Assembly (NCBI GenBank): GCA_014529385.2
Contig: CM043942.1
Span: forward strand, 49,486,274-49,550,273
Direction: 5' to 3'
DNA: 64,000 nucleotides
Origin: Adiantum capillus-veneris
Taxonomy: Eukaryota; Streptophyta; Polypodiopsida; Polypodiales; Pteridaceae
In this document: positions 43,652 to 53,769 of the stretch, piece after piece
How positions within the stretch are numbered: position 1 is the first letter of the stretch
Layout of the letters: each line of letters opens with the position of its first letter
Translations under genes and position numbers: made by a program
Notes under the pieces: generated by a model
Told to the model about the DNA's origin: nothing
Databases searched by the model: none
What the model saw: the letters and a program-made list of their open reading frames with translations, nothing else

Positions 43652-44110
43652 TACATTGGCGTTGTAGAAAAGCTTCATTCACTTGGGAGTCAATTGAAGC
43701 ATCATGTAGCAAGTGTAATGCATCCCATCTCCAAACCACTTCTTTATGTCTTGCATCCATCCCGTGCTCAAGATCTTGCTTTTATGCGTCTTTTGAACTT
43801 TTTTGCTTGCTTCCCATGCAATTGTAGAAAGTCTATGTGAGGGATTTTGATGCATCTTTATCATGTACTCCACAAACCTTTCCATGCCCATAACCTCAAT
43901 TGGAAGATATCACGACTCAAGAAGTAGGAGCATATATGGTGTTTGTGTCTTAACCTGGAGAAATTTTGTAAAAAAATGCTTTTGAACATTCTCAAACTCT
44001 TTCCAGGTAGACTTTGAGATGCTCCCGCCCCACACTTCAACTCCATAAAGAAGAACTAGTGCCACGAATGCGTCAAAAAGGTACTTCTTGAGAACCCAAC
44101 ACTTGATATT
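43512..44110 (-). pseudogene. LINE (non-LTR) ORF2 C-terminal fragment
   Basis: On the minus strand: DAFVALVLLYGVEVWGGSISKSTWKEFENVQKHF, then LPIEVMGMERFVEYMIKMHQNPSHRLSTIAWEASKKVQKTHKSKILSTGWMQDIKKWF split by one in-frame stop, then a frame change at WFGDG/RWDALHLLHD. LLYGVEVWG followed by the 'xFxKxxLxxKxxTPY' block is the typical region after RT in plant LINE ORF2. Fragment only; no tail found. Confidence 0.72.
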
Positions 44111-44114
44111 TCCT

Positions 44115-45550
44115 GCACATTACCATAGTGGGACTTCACTTTGCAGACGATCAAACTATGCAACGGATCTTGAGACTTGGATTATTTTGGCCAACCATGA
44201 GGAGTGATGTTCACTCATTTGTAAAAAATTGTCTTCAATGCCAAAAACAAGCACCCATACCTCATGTGACATTGTTCCAAATATCACTCGTTCCTAAGTG
44301 GAGTAACTATCTAGTTACTTACTTATCAAGCATAACATTTAGGGAGGATATGAGTAAACATTGCCAAAGATCAATTGAAACTGAAGCAAGAGACTATGCT
44401 CTTATTGCAAACCAATTGTATCAAAGAGGAAAGGATCAACATTTGCGTCTTTGTGCAAAATATATTCCCACTCTAGAACAAGCACATGCTGGATTAGTTG
44501 GAGGTCACTTTTCTAGCAATACCACCGCTAGAGCAATTTTAATGGAAGGCATATGGTGGCCCATGCTTTTTGCAAATGCCAAAGAATATGTTAGAAGGTG
44601 TGATGCATGTCAACGAGCAAAAATGCCAACCCGGGTAGATAGCATATCTTTAAGACCAATGATGGGAGCTAAAAATTTTGCAAAATGGAGCATAAATTTT
44701 GTCGGACCAATACAACCATCTGTTTATAGAACTCAAGCTCAATATATCATTGTAGCAACAATGGACTATTTGACCAAGTGGGCAGAGGCTAAGGCAACCA
44801 AAAAGTATGATGCTAGAACCACAGCAGCATTCTTGTATGAGAATGTATTCACAAGATATGGGCTTCCAATAGAAATAGTCAGTGATAGAGAACTCATTTC
44901 CTCAACGAGGTAATTGAATATCTGCTGAATGAATTTATAGTCATTCATAACAAATCTACTCCCTATCATCCACAAGAAAATGGACAAGCTGAGCACACGA
45001 ATAAAATTCTTAGCTCGATATTGACTAAAGTGGTTAGTTCAAGATGAACTGATTGGGAAATGAATCTACATGCCGCTCTATGGGCTTATAGAGTTTCATT
45101 CAAGACAGCTTTAAATGCTACACCCTTCAACCTTGTTTATGGTCTTGATGTCATACTACCGATAGAATTTCTATTGTCGACACTAAGGGTAGCTAAGGAT
45201 CTTGAGTGGACCGGACATGAACTATCAGAGAGGCTCGAAGATTTAGAAAAGCTTGATGAGAAAAGGCTAATAGATGTAGCTCACATATATGCACAAAAAC
45301 AAAAACAAAAGAAGTTTTTTGATTCCCATCTAGTCACAAAAATCTTCAAAAAGGGGACCTATTTTTAATCTATTCCCTTAAGTAACACATTCCCAAGTTC
45401 AAAAAAAAGAAAAATGGACCGTTTATTATTGAATATGTCTCCCCAAGTGGAGCAGTTAAGTTGTCCACTCTAGATGGTGAACCAATGGCTAACTAGATTA
45501 ATGAATGCCGCTTAAAGAAGTACAATTTGCCACTAAAACCAATGATTTGC
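44115..45550 (+). pseudogene. pol: Integrase with two zinc-finger blocks
   Basis: 44128-44913: first block LHFADDQTMQRILRLGLFWPTMRSDVHSFVKNCLQCQ; then YALIANQLYQRGKDQHLRLC; second block HAGLVGGHFSSNTTARAILMEGIWWPMLFANAKEYVRRCDACQ; then core WSINFVGPIQP (Asn for the first Asp), VATMDYLTKWAEA and VSDRE. A frameshift follows, continuing YHPQENGQAEHTNK. 45060-45368 has LHAALWAYRVSFKTALNATPFNLVYGLDVILPIEF and a Lys/Gln-rich tail, ending about 45550 with NECRLKKYNLPLKP. Tat/Athila-like by motif. RT and RNase H are absent upstream. Confidence 0.82.
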
Positions 45551-45601
45551 TAGAGAAGATGCATGCAGCAAAGCAGAGAAAGATGAAATGACAGCAAGTT
45601 A

Positions 45602-46710
45602 TTGATGAAGCCCAAGAGGAAGCTCAACTTCGAGGTACTCAAGAGGGGAGATGCTTTCAAAAATCAACAAACACCTATTCCCATCAACACTTTGGAACTA
45701 GATGAAAGACTATGGGAATTGAAGAATGATGCAGTGTCAACGGATGATGAATGGTTAGATGGAATGGACCTTCGCATCAAAGTACAGTTGAACAATCATA
45801 GCACAAATGCACTATTAGATACCGGAGCTCGAATGAATGCAATCAGTTATTCCACTTACAAGAATGCTACGAATCAGTCTTTAGCATCAAGAATATCTGC
45901 TATCAAAGGATGCAACAAAACCCAACACTGGTATTGGGAGTAGTCAACTTGAATGTGATAGTAAATGGATGCTCATGCCCTCATCAATTTGTATGCATAC
46001 CAGATGAACACATGAATGAAATAATATTTCTTGGAATCTCATGGATGCGAACGTACAAGGCAGTACCAGATTGGGACACCAATCAACTCAAGCTATCACC
46101 TAAAGAAGAAAAAATCATCGTTCCAATTTCACCAAGCAAAGAGGAATGGAAAAGAGGTTATCCACAAAGGAAATCAGGGAGTAAGAAATCTTCTTCATCA
46201 TCTAGACAAGCAAATGCTACATGTAGCATGCAAGGAGTCAGGAAAATATGGGTATCCAAAGCACAACTCAAGGACAAACCGTCTCAAATTTGGGTGCCTA
46301 AAAACTCATCTACCATACCAAAGAAAGTTTCACATCTAACGACTCAGAGAAGAACATCTTCAAGAAGGGAACCTAAAACAAGATTTTTTTGGAGGAAAAA
46401 GGAGCATTTATCTTCTCCACAAATTGTAAAGCAGATGAAGCAGTGGAAAGTTAAGTCACAAAACACTCAACCACAACAGTTCATCAATAAAAAACCAAGA
46501 TACCAGTGGCGAGCTAAAGCTCAGCAATCGTCATCATTGATACTGACAGCTCAAGAAAACAGTGTGCCAAAGCATCTTGACAGTACAATCAGGCAAAGAG
46601 CACATAAACTACAGAATCTGCTATTTAGAAAACATCAACAAAAACCAGCAACCATTGAAACCTTGAGTCAATTACTGAAGAACCAATTCTTGCACATCAT
46701 ACTGGTTTGA
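45602..46710 (+). pseudogene. Third ORF after integrase: retropepsin-like domain with basic tail
   Basis: Two overlapping frames (45602-45943 and 45910-46710) joined by one frameshift near 45920. Contents: MDLRIKVQLNNHSTNALLDTGARMNAIS with the aspartic-protease DTG triad, a hydrophobic beta segment LGVVNLNVIVNGC, then IIFLGISWMRTYKAVPDWDTNQLKL, matching the retropepsin wall (ILGxxWL). The tail of about 200 residues is very rich in K, R, Q and S. It starts about 50 bp after the integrase end and stops 34 bp before the 3' LTR. Protease normally precedes RT in gypsy pol, so this position is odd. Confidence 0.68.
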
Positions 46711-46743
46711 ATTGCATTGATCTTCAAAGCATGGTAGAGACAA

Positions 46744-47054
46744 TGTTAATCCTTGCGGACACCCTATCATCTTCGACGGACGCCTTATCCTTAATTGATT
46801 GAGTCATGGACTGGGCTTGTCGGTCCAATAGAAAATGGGTAAGAATGATTGCGGATGAGAGGTGCACTCTAACTGGAACATTCAAGGGTTAGTTGGCTAA
46901 GCATGGACGTCCAAGTGTGAATGAGGCGAGCTCATATAAAAGTCACCTAAACCTAAAAATCACTCATTCTATTATTTGTGCAATTGAAGAGTGCTCTTGC
47001 TCCATCTCTATCTTCTTCTTCATATCCTTGTGTGTGTGTGTGTGTGTGTGTGTG

Positions 47055-47091
<37 letters not shown>

Positions 47092-47241
47092 ATTGCGACG
47101 AGAGAGTGGTAGCGAGGCGGTTGAGTGTGGCACGACGGTAGCTCCCTCTTCTTCGCGGCAAGGAATCCTCCATGAAGGCGAGTGTAGGGTGGTGAGTGAC
47201 ACACCCTTGCTCTCTTGAGCTTCACGGCAAGGAATCCTCCG
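46744..47241 (+). repeat. LTR 1, left part
   Basis: 3' LTR of the element with the post-integrase ORF, starting TGTTAATCCTTGCGGACACC. It has TATATAAAAG at 46933-46942, a (GT)n(GA)n run at 47030-47090, and a 67-bp direct duplication (47158 and again from 47225, spanning the insertion). It is split at 47241 by the Athila-like element and resumes at 56130. Confidence 0.85.
46935..46942 (+). promoter_or_regulatory. TATA box of LTR 1
   Basis: TATAAAAG in the context GAGCTCATATAAAAGTCACC; conserved at 56473-56480 in LTR 2. Confidence 0.65.
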
Positions 47242-47622
47242 TGTTGTGGGTTAGGTCAACACATGAACATCATACACAGCAAGAATAACCATCTACTCCA
47301 CCATACTTCATCAACAACAATTCAGACACAGTAAACATAACTACTCAAAGAATATCAGAGTAAGCAGAGACAATACACTGAATAGTTGCTGCACTGCACC
47401 ATCATCATCACATTCTTATCAGAGAACAGATACATCGTGCGCAGATACATTCCCCACTTATATAGATAAATCCGACTTAACTACCCAGTCACAAGACATT
47501 CAGCAGACTGCAACTGAAAGACATTTACATCCGACTTAGCAAAATACAGCTCAGTAAATATCCGATAAGTCAAAATCCGACTTAGCTATTCAGAGTCAGT
47601 TTCTAACATGTGCCTCTCAACA
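47242..47622 (-). repeat. 3' LTR of Athila-like element
   Basis: 381 bp, plus-strand ends TGTTGTGGGTT and CCTCTCAACA. Nearly identical to the other LTR. The flanking DNA on the minus-strand side (ACCACCGGGACGTGCCATG) is only weakly purine-rich, so the polypurine tract is unclear. Confidence 0.95.
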
Positions 47623-47682
47623 CATGGCACGTCCCGGTGGTAGATTTCGCAAAAATGTGACCCGGATCCACAGATCCCTTGA

Positions 47683-49892
47683 TCAGGAATCCACCCTCTG
47701 CTGCACAGCTTCTTCCTTACTCTGGTCCTCAGCATTCACTTTATGATCCACCAGCTCTGCTTCCTTTACTGCATCTGACTCTGCTGCATCAGCTTTTCCC
47801 ATTTCCACCTCTTGTGCTATATCTGCAATCACAGTATCAATCTGCTCTTCTGCAACTTTCTCCTCAGCTACATCCTGCATCAAAAAACTATTAGTAAAAT
47901 TCTCCTCTTTCTTTTCTGCCTCTGCAAGCTGCTGTCTCTGATTCTCTTCCATCTGCTGAACTTGCTGCTTCAAACAGTCTCTCTCCTTTTGCAATTCCTC
48001 CACTTCCTTCAACAATTGTGCTTCTACCTCATGCACTAACCCTGCCTTTATCACCTCATATGGATACTTAATGACAAATATCATTCTCTCCTTGGTCTTT
48101 TGCCACATCTCCTGTGCAACCAAAGCTAACTGCTGCTTGAGGATAGACACTTCTCCTTCTTTCATTAATACTGCACTCAAGCTAATTTCCTCCTGTGCCA
48201 ACATCTGTTGCTCTAGTATCTGCAAAGGTTCCAATCTCAACCTCTGCATCTCCACAGTGACCTGTAACTCTGCATTCCTCTTTGCCATGTCTTCCAACTC
48301 CAAAGCAACAGCTGCCTCCACTTTCTCAGTCCATTGCTTAAACTCCCCCAATGATCTCTTCACTTTTGCTAACTCCATCTTCTGTTTCCCCACTGTTTCC
48401 TCCATATCCTGCTCATACTTTTCTTTCATCATAGCTATCTGCTCTTCAAACTCTTTCACCTGTGACACCTGTCCTTTAAACTCCATCAACTTTTCTGCAT
48501 TCCTTTCAGCTTGCATACTCTGAACCTTTAGCATATTATTCTGCTGCCTCACAAATTCCTGCACCTGCTGCAGCATCTGAACTACTTTATCACTATCCAA
48601 TTTCCCAGTATCTACTGATACTCCAGAGACTTCCTCAGCACTAAAGTCTAATCTGGAAAACACTCTGCTGACTGGTTCAGACTTCTTCCTCTTGTTGGAT
48701 AATGTGAAAGCCTTACCAAGCTTTATTGGTGTTTCCTCTGCTTTTACCTGCATTGGTGAATCAACATCCATGGTGCCAAAATCTGCAAACTGCATTTTTG
48801 CTGTGATTTCTTCAAAGGCCTCTCCTGGAGTATATTTGGCTTTCACCAAATCCTCATAAGCCTCCATATGCTTAGCATTAAACTTCACAAATCCTATCTT
48901 TTCAGAATGCACCATGATAGGCTGCTCAATCTAAACTGGCTGCTGCTTCTCCTGCACCAGTTTTTCTGCTTTCATAGGCCACCTTGCTTCACCACTCTGT
49001 ACTCTCTGTGCAAAAAAGAACAATGCTGACAAGTAACCACATAACCTACTATTTTCCTGTGTCTTCCTTTTGTCTGAAGAATGAATCTCTGCTGCCAACT
49101 TTTCATACACCCAGTGAGCCCAGCTCACTTCTCCTCCTTGCTCTGCATAGCTCAATGGAGCAAAGTTTTCTTTTGACATATAGTCAAACTTCACAATAAA
49201 GCATAGCCTCTCCAAGTACCACTTAAGATGCTCTCTCCTAGCATATCATTCTTTAACATGTAATACTGCCTGCCTCCTTCTCTTGGACCAAACTCCTTTT
49301 TCAGTGCTTCCTCTGAACACTTTGGAATAGGTGTATTGGGATACAAAGGCAGCTTGAACACCTCAGACACCAACTCCACACTGAGTATCACATGCGGTGA
49401 CACTCTCCCCTTAGTCTTCCTAAGTATTTCCAACTGAGACTTTGCATATACATTGTTTCTACATTCTTCCCAAGGCACAATCGCAAACTCATACAATCCT
49501 ACCTGCTGCAACCATATGGCGTTGCGCTCTGCCTGACAATCTATGTCAACTTTGAAGTCCATAAAAGGGTCCATTAATGCTTGCATCACCTTACCTTCTG
49601 ACACAGGAGTCGGCGTTGGCGTTTCCTCTTCTGCAGAGTCACTGTTTTTGTCTGCACTGCTTACGTCAAGCCGCATTGGCAGAGCTTTGCTTCTCGAACG
49701 TCGCCCCGAACCTTCGGTCTGCTCCTCATCAGGCTGTGGTTGCATGGCCACCAATTGCTTTTCTTTCGGCATGGCAGGACTGAATAAGGCTTCTTCAAGC
49801 GAAAACCCGAATCCTCTGCGCTCCTGCATGTGAACTGGACGTACTGAACTTTTGTTGCATGTATGATTATACTCGCTGCACCATGCACACAT
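47683..49892 (-). CDS. Third ORF downstream of pol, coiled-coil protein (one frameshift, one stop)
   Basis: Three consecutive segments: 49892-49191 (233 codons), 49215-48931 (94) and 48915-47683 (410). The last two are in the same frame, parted by one TAG at 48931-48933; the first two are joined by a one-base shift near 49220. Together about 740 codons. N-terminal part: acidic, basic and TPTPTP-rich; then a globular-looking region (YEFAIVPWEECRNNVYAKSQLEIL, RVSPHVILSVELVSEVFKLP, then VSWAHWVYEKLAAEIH and CGYLSALFFFAQ). C-terminal part: long heptad coiled coil (residues about 105-340 of the last segment), Glu/Lys/Gln-rich, ending acidic. No signal peptide or membrane segment seen, so it is unlike an envelope protein. 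It may be related to the transposon-associated domains found in third ORFs of Tat elements; that is inference. Confidence 0.8.
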
Positions 49893-49953
49893 ATCTCCAC
49901 CCGGTATCCTTGAAGTGCTACGAAACTTCTTTTCAGCACGCTCCCCAAGGCTA

Positions 49954-52900
49954 TTAATCGGGTTCTAATAATTTCTTATTAAAAATTCCGACTTGGTCAG
50001 TTCCGACACAGGTACTCTTCCAACATCTGCAATGCTGAATTGGATGTGCACTTTGGAACTGCCTACTTCCTTCAACCTGTGAATTATATGGGATACTATG
50101 AAAAGACCTCCTAAAATCCATGCAAGCCAGCATTTTGCCTTTTCCTTTTGCTGATTCTGAATCTCCTGGCTGTAGGGGTATTACAGTCATACAGGCTACA
50201 CTTGGCCAGTCCAAATGAGGTGGCTTTCCCTGAAATTTCTTCAGCCTGAAACCATTAACTGCCTTTTCCACTCTTGTACCAAACACATCAACTATGATGA
50301 ATGTCCCTTGTCCTTTATCCTGCACAATCTGATATGGTCCCTGATATCTCAATGACAATTTACCAGGATGTGGTCCCAGCTTAGAGTTGTACAACATTAC
50401 CCAATCTCCAACCTGAAAGATCTTGAACTTCACATTCTTGGTCACCCATGCTTGTCTTCTTCTTTGTATGACTTCAGTAATGTAAGAGCTTACCAACCTA
50501 TCCTCCTCCAGCTGCATCAGATATTTGTTCCTGTGTAGTACTGACAACTTTGGAGACTGCTTCTCTGCTGAGACTCTTAAACTTGGTACCACAAACTCCA
50601 TAGGCACCACAGCTTCCAGCCCATACACCAGCTTGAATGGTGTCATACCAGTAGTGACTTTGAAAGCTATTCTGAAGGACCATAAGGCAGAATCCAACTT
50701 ATCATCCCAATCCTTCTGATTCTCTATCACAATCTTTTTCAAAATCCTTATCAGTGTTTTGTTGGAGCTCTCAGCCTGACCATTAGCCTGTGGATGATAT
50801 GCTGTAGACTTCTTGTGCATAATCATATGTGTCCTTGTTAGCTCTGAAATTACTTCATTCAGAAAATGAGTTCCTCTTTCACTTACCAGCTCCACTGGAC
50901 ACCCAAACCTGGTCATAATGTTATGATAAAGAAATCTGGCCACACTTGAAGCTTTATTATCCTTCAATGCTACTACTTCTACCCACTTAGTGCAATAGTC
51001 TGTAGCCACTAAAATGTATTTGCATCCCCTCTTGGAAGTTGGTTTAACAGGTCCTACAAAGTCCAAACCCCACTTTTGAAAAGGTTCCAAAGGCAAAATA
51101 GGATGATCCCCCATCCTATCCCTGTTTGAATCAGGTTGACCTGTTTTCTGACAAATTACACATCTTTTGGCATAATCATGTGCATCCTTTAAAACTGTGG
51201 GCCACCATAATCCAGCCTGCAAAATCTTCTTCCCTGTAATATCTCCAGAGAAATGCCCTCCTGCTGTGCCTGAATGTGCTTCCTGCAAGACTGCACTTTG
51301 CTCAAATTCTGGCACACATCTTCTTATCACTTGATCAATTCCTTTCTTATATAGTGCCCTTGCAATAACTAAATAGGGTTTGGTTTTCAGTGCAAATTTT
51401 CTTCTCTGATCAGCATTGAACTCCCTTGGTATAGTTCCATCAGTCAAAAACATCAGCAACTGATCATACCAAGAATCAGTCACAGCAGTCTGCACATCAA
51501 ACAGCTGAGCATCAGGAAGTGCATCATCTACCCCAGTAGGTGCTTCACCTGTTTCAATCCTGCTTAGATAATCTGCAATTACATGCTCCTTCCCAGGAGT
51601 ATGCTCAATCTGAAAGTCAAACTCCTGCAACAACAACATCCATCTTGCAAGCCTTCCAGTAAGAAGTGGCTTCTTGATCAAATACAACAAGGCCTGATGA
51701 TCAACATGAAAAACTATCTTGTTCCCCAACAAGTAATGCCTGAACTTATTCAATGCATATACCATCCCTAAAGCTTCTCTTTCTATCACAGGATAGTTTC
51801 TTTCTGCACCTGTGAGAACCCTGCTTGCATAATACACAGGTCTGAACCATCCCTTCTCCTTCTCCTGCATCAGTACAGCTCCTATTGCTATATTCGAGGC
51901 ATCAACAAACACATGAAAAGGCAATGACCAATCAGGTGGCTGCAAAATTGGTGCTACTGATATCATTTTCTTCAACATCTGAAATGATTTCTGCTGAGGC
52001 TCATCCCATACAAATGCCACATCCTTCTTTGTTAATTGAGTTAATGGCAAGCATACATTAGACAAATACCTCAAATATCTGGGGTGCCACTTTGTCTGTC
52101 CAACAAACCTCATTAATTCTTTAACATTGGTAGGAACTGGTGTTGCTTGAATGGCTTCTATTTTCTTGACATCTATGGCCATTCCTGCTTCTGACACCAC
52201 ATGTCCTAAAAGTATTCCACTCCTCATAGCAATTACACTTTTATAAGGGTTCAGAGCCATCCTGAATTGTCTGCATCTTTCAAAACAGAGCTTCAGATGT
52301 AGCAAATGTTTATCCTTCTTTCCAAACACTGAGAAATCATCCACAAAGACTCTCATAAAGTCCTGTAAGTAAGGTTCAAACACCTTATGAGCAACAAAAT
52401 TAAATGAAGGTGGTCCATTGGTTAACCCAAAACTCATCACTGTGTAGGCAAAGGCTCCCCATTCAGTTATAAAAGCTGTTTTATGCTGATCCGACTCAGC
52501 AACACTAATCTGATTATAACCAAAAAAACCATCCAAAAAGCTGTACATTTCATGACCAGCTACTGCATCCAACACAGCATCACAAAATGGCATAGGAAAG
52601 GGATCAGTAATGGTTGATGCATTCAATTTTCTATAATCCACACATACTCTTAAGGCTCCATTTTTCTTTGGCACAACCAGTATAGGAGACAACCATGATA
52701 CTTCATGTACAGGTTTAATGAACCCTACTGCCAGGAGCTTATCAAGCTCCTCCTTCACCTGTTTGGCAAAGTTAGGATTCATTCTATATCTTTGCTGCAC
52801 AATTGGTTTTGCACCCTCTTTCAAATTAATCCTATGCTGATGTAGTGCTGGGTCAATGCCTCTCACCTGAGAATAATCCCAAGCAAACACATCCTTATAA

Positions 52901-53133
52901 TCAACCAATAATTGCAACAACTGTGCCAGAAATTCCCCTTGAATGTGTGCACTCACTTTGACCATTCTTGGTTCTGCCTCTGTTCCTAAATTCAGCTCCT
53001 GAAGTTCATCCTTTTCTACCCTGCTAGATGCCCCAAACTTCTTTTCATAAATTTTCTCAGCCATATCCCTGGCCTCCTTTTCTTCCTGCTGAATCTGTTC
53101 CTTATCAGAGATAGCATATTTCTGGTCCACCAA
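49954..53133 (-). CDS. pol: Pol: RT, RNase H, integrase
   Basis: 1059 codons open. RT about 147-320, with RVCVDYRKLNAS, PFCDAVLDAVAGHEMYSFLDGFFGYNQI and box FVDD at 263-266. RNase H about 405-525 (FHVFVDASN, EREALGMVYAL, HVDHQALLYL, VIADYLSR). Integrase zinc finger about 620-661 (HSGTAGGHF ... CVICQ). Core: LDFVGPV (D692), VSERGTHF (Glu where the second catalytic Asp belongs, about 752) and QANGQAESSN (E about 789). It lies in frame with pro and is parted from it by TAG at 53161-53163. The first Met (53133) is probably not the native start. Confidence 0.93.
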   Translation of the reverse strand: MVDQKYAISDKEQIQQEEKEARDMAEKIYEKKFGASSRVEKDELQELNLGTEAEPRMVKVSAHIQGEFLAQLLQLLVDYKDVFAWDYSQVRGIDPALHQHRINLKEGAKPIVQQRYRMNPNFAKQVKEELDKLLAVGFIKPVHEVSWLSPILVVPKKNGALRVCVDYRKLNASTITDPFPMPFCDAVLDAVAGHEMYSFLDGFFGYNQISVAESDQHKTAFITEWGAFAYTVMSFGLTNGPPSFNFVAHKVFEPYLQDFMRVFVDDFSVFGKKDKHLLHLKLCFERCRQFRMALNPYKSVIAMRSGILLGHVVSEAGMAIDVKKIEAIQATPVPTNVKELMRFVGQTKWHPRYLRYLSNVCLPLTQLTKKDVAFVWDEPQQKSFQMLKKMISVAPILQPPDWSLPFHVFVDASNIAIGAVLMQEKEKGWFRPVYYASRVLTGAERNYPVIEREALGMVYALNKFRHYLLGNKIVFHVDHQALLYLIKKPLLTGRLARWMLLLQEFDFQIEHTPGKEHVIADYLSRIETGEAPTGVDDALPDAQLFDVQTAVTDSWYDQLLMFLTDGTIPREFNADQRRKFALKTKPYLVIARALYKKGIDQVIRRCVPEFEQSAVLQEAHSGTAGGHFSGDITGKKILQAGLWWPTVLKDAHDYAKRCVICQKTGQPDSNRDRMGDHPILPLEPFQKWGLDFVGPVKPTSKRGCKYILVATDYCTKWVEVVALKDNKASSVARFLYHNIMTRFGCPVELVSERGTHFLNEVISELTRTHMIMHKKSTAYHPQANGQAESSNKTLIRILKKIVIENQKDWDDKLDSALWSFRIAFKVTTGMTPFKLVYGLEAVVPMEFVVPSLRVSAEKQSPKLSVLHRNKYLMQLEEDRLVSSYITEVIQRRRQAWVTKNVKFKIFQVGDWVMLYNSKLGPHPGKLSLRYQGPYQIVQDKGQGTFIIVDVFGTRVEKAVNGFRLKKFQGKPPHLDWPSVACMTVIPLQPGDSESAKGKGKMLACMDFRRSFHSIPYNSQVEGSRQFQSAHPIQHCRCWKSTCVGTDQVGIFNKKLLEPD

Positions 53134-53160
53134 TTGTAACAGTTCCTTACCCTGCGCTGT

Positions 53161-53769
53161 CTATCCTGGTGCTAAACCTGTATCTGGCTCATCCTGTTCC
53201 TTACCTTGCTGTAACATGCTTTCCACATCTACTTCAAACACAGGTACAGCAGTTGGATTGGCCTTCAAGAACTCTTCCTCTTGGTCATCTGTGACCTCAT
53301 CAGCAAAATTAATAGTCTGAGCAAACAGTGGTTTCTCACTTAATGGAACCATCTTCCTTCCCCTCATAGGTATGGTTACTTTCTTCTTCCCTTTCTTCAA
53401 TATGACAACATTTTCTCCCCAGTCCTGTCTTACTTTAGCCAATCTGAACCAAGGTCTTCCTAACAGCATTTCATATGCAGCTGCTGAGTCTGACATTCTG
53501 AGTACAAAAAAATTAACAAAAAAGGATAATCCTGACACCTGAATTTCCTGTGCTTTGAGAATTCCCAAAGGTTGTACCCTAGATTGGTCTGCCATTTTCA
53601 CCTGAAAAGGTGCTGGAGCCAGAGCTCCCAACTCCATTCTTTTGTACACTGCCTCTGGTAAAATATTCACCCGAGAGCCTCCATCCAATAACACATCATC
53701 AAAATTTTCTCCAAGAAAGTGTACGTACTTTAATAACTGGTACCACAAAGTCCACATCTGCTGGATCAA
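53161..53769 (-). CDS. pro: Protease (pro), overlapping gag end
   Basis: 202 codons. FDDVLLDGGSRVNILPEAVYKRM carries the active-site region with DGG; GILKAQEIQVSGLSFFVNFFVLRM forms the flap strands and YEMLLGRPWFRLAKVRQDW the wall. It overlaps the gag end by 71 bp and lies in the +1 frame relative to gag. The true entry point is by frameshift or from gag, not the first Met. It ends in TAG 28 bp before the pol Met, in the same frame; readthrough or a recent nonsense mutation are both possible. Confidence 0.87.
   Translation of the reverse strand: MIQQMWTLWYQLLKYVHFLGENFDDVLLDGGSRVNILPEAVYKRMELGALAPAPFQVKMADQSRVQPLGILKAQEIQVSGLSFFVNFFVLRMSDSAAAYEMLLGRPWFRLAKVRQDWGENVVILKKGKKKVTIPMRGRKMVPLSEKPLFAQTINFADEVTDDQEEEFLKANPTAVPVFEVDVESMLQQGKEQDEPDTGLAPG

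Noticed and set aside
47812-48523. Plus-strand ORFs rich in Cys/Leu/Ser
   Set aside because: Antisense of the coiled-coil ORF on the minus strand.
47683-49892. Envelope gene
   Set aside because: No signal peptide, cleavage site or membrane segment; the C-terminus is a charged coiled coil. Position alone is not enough.
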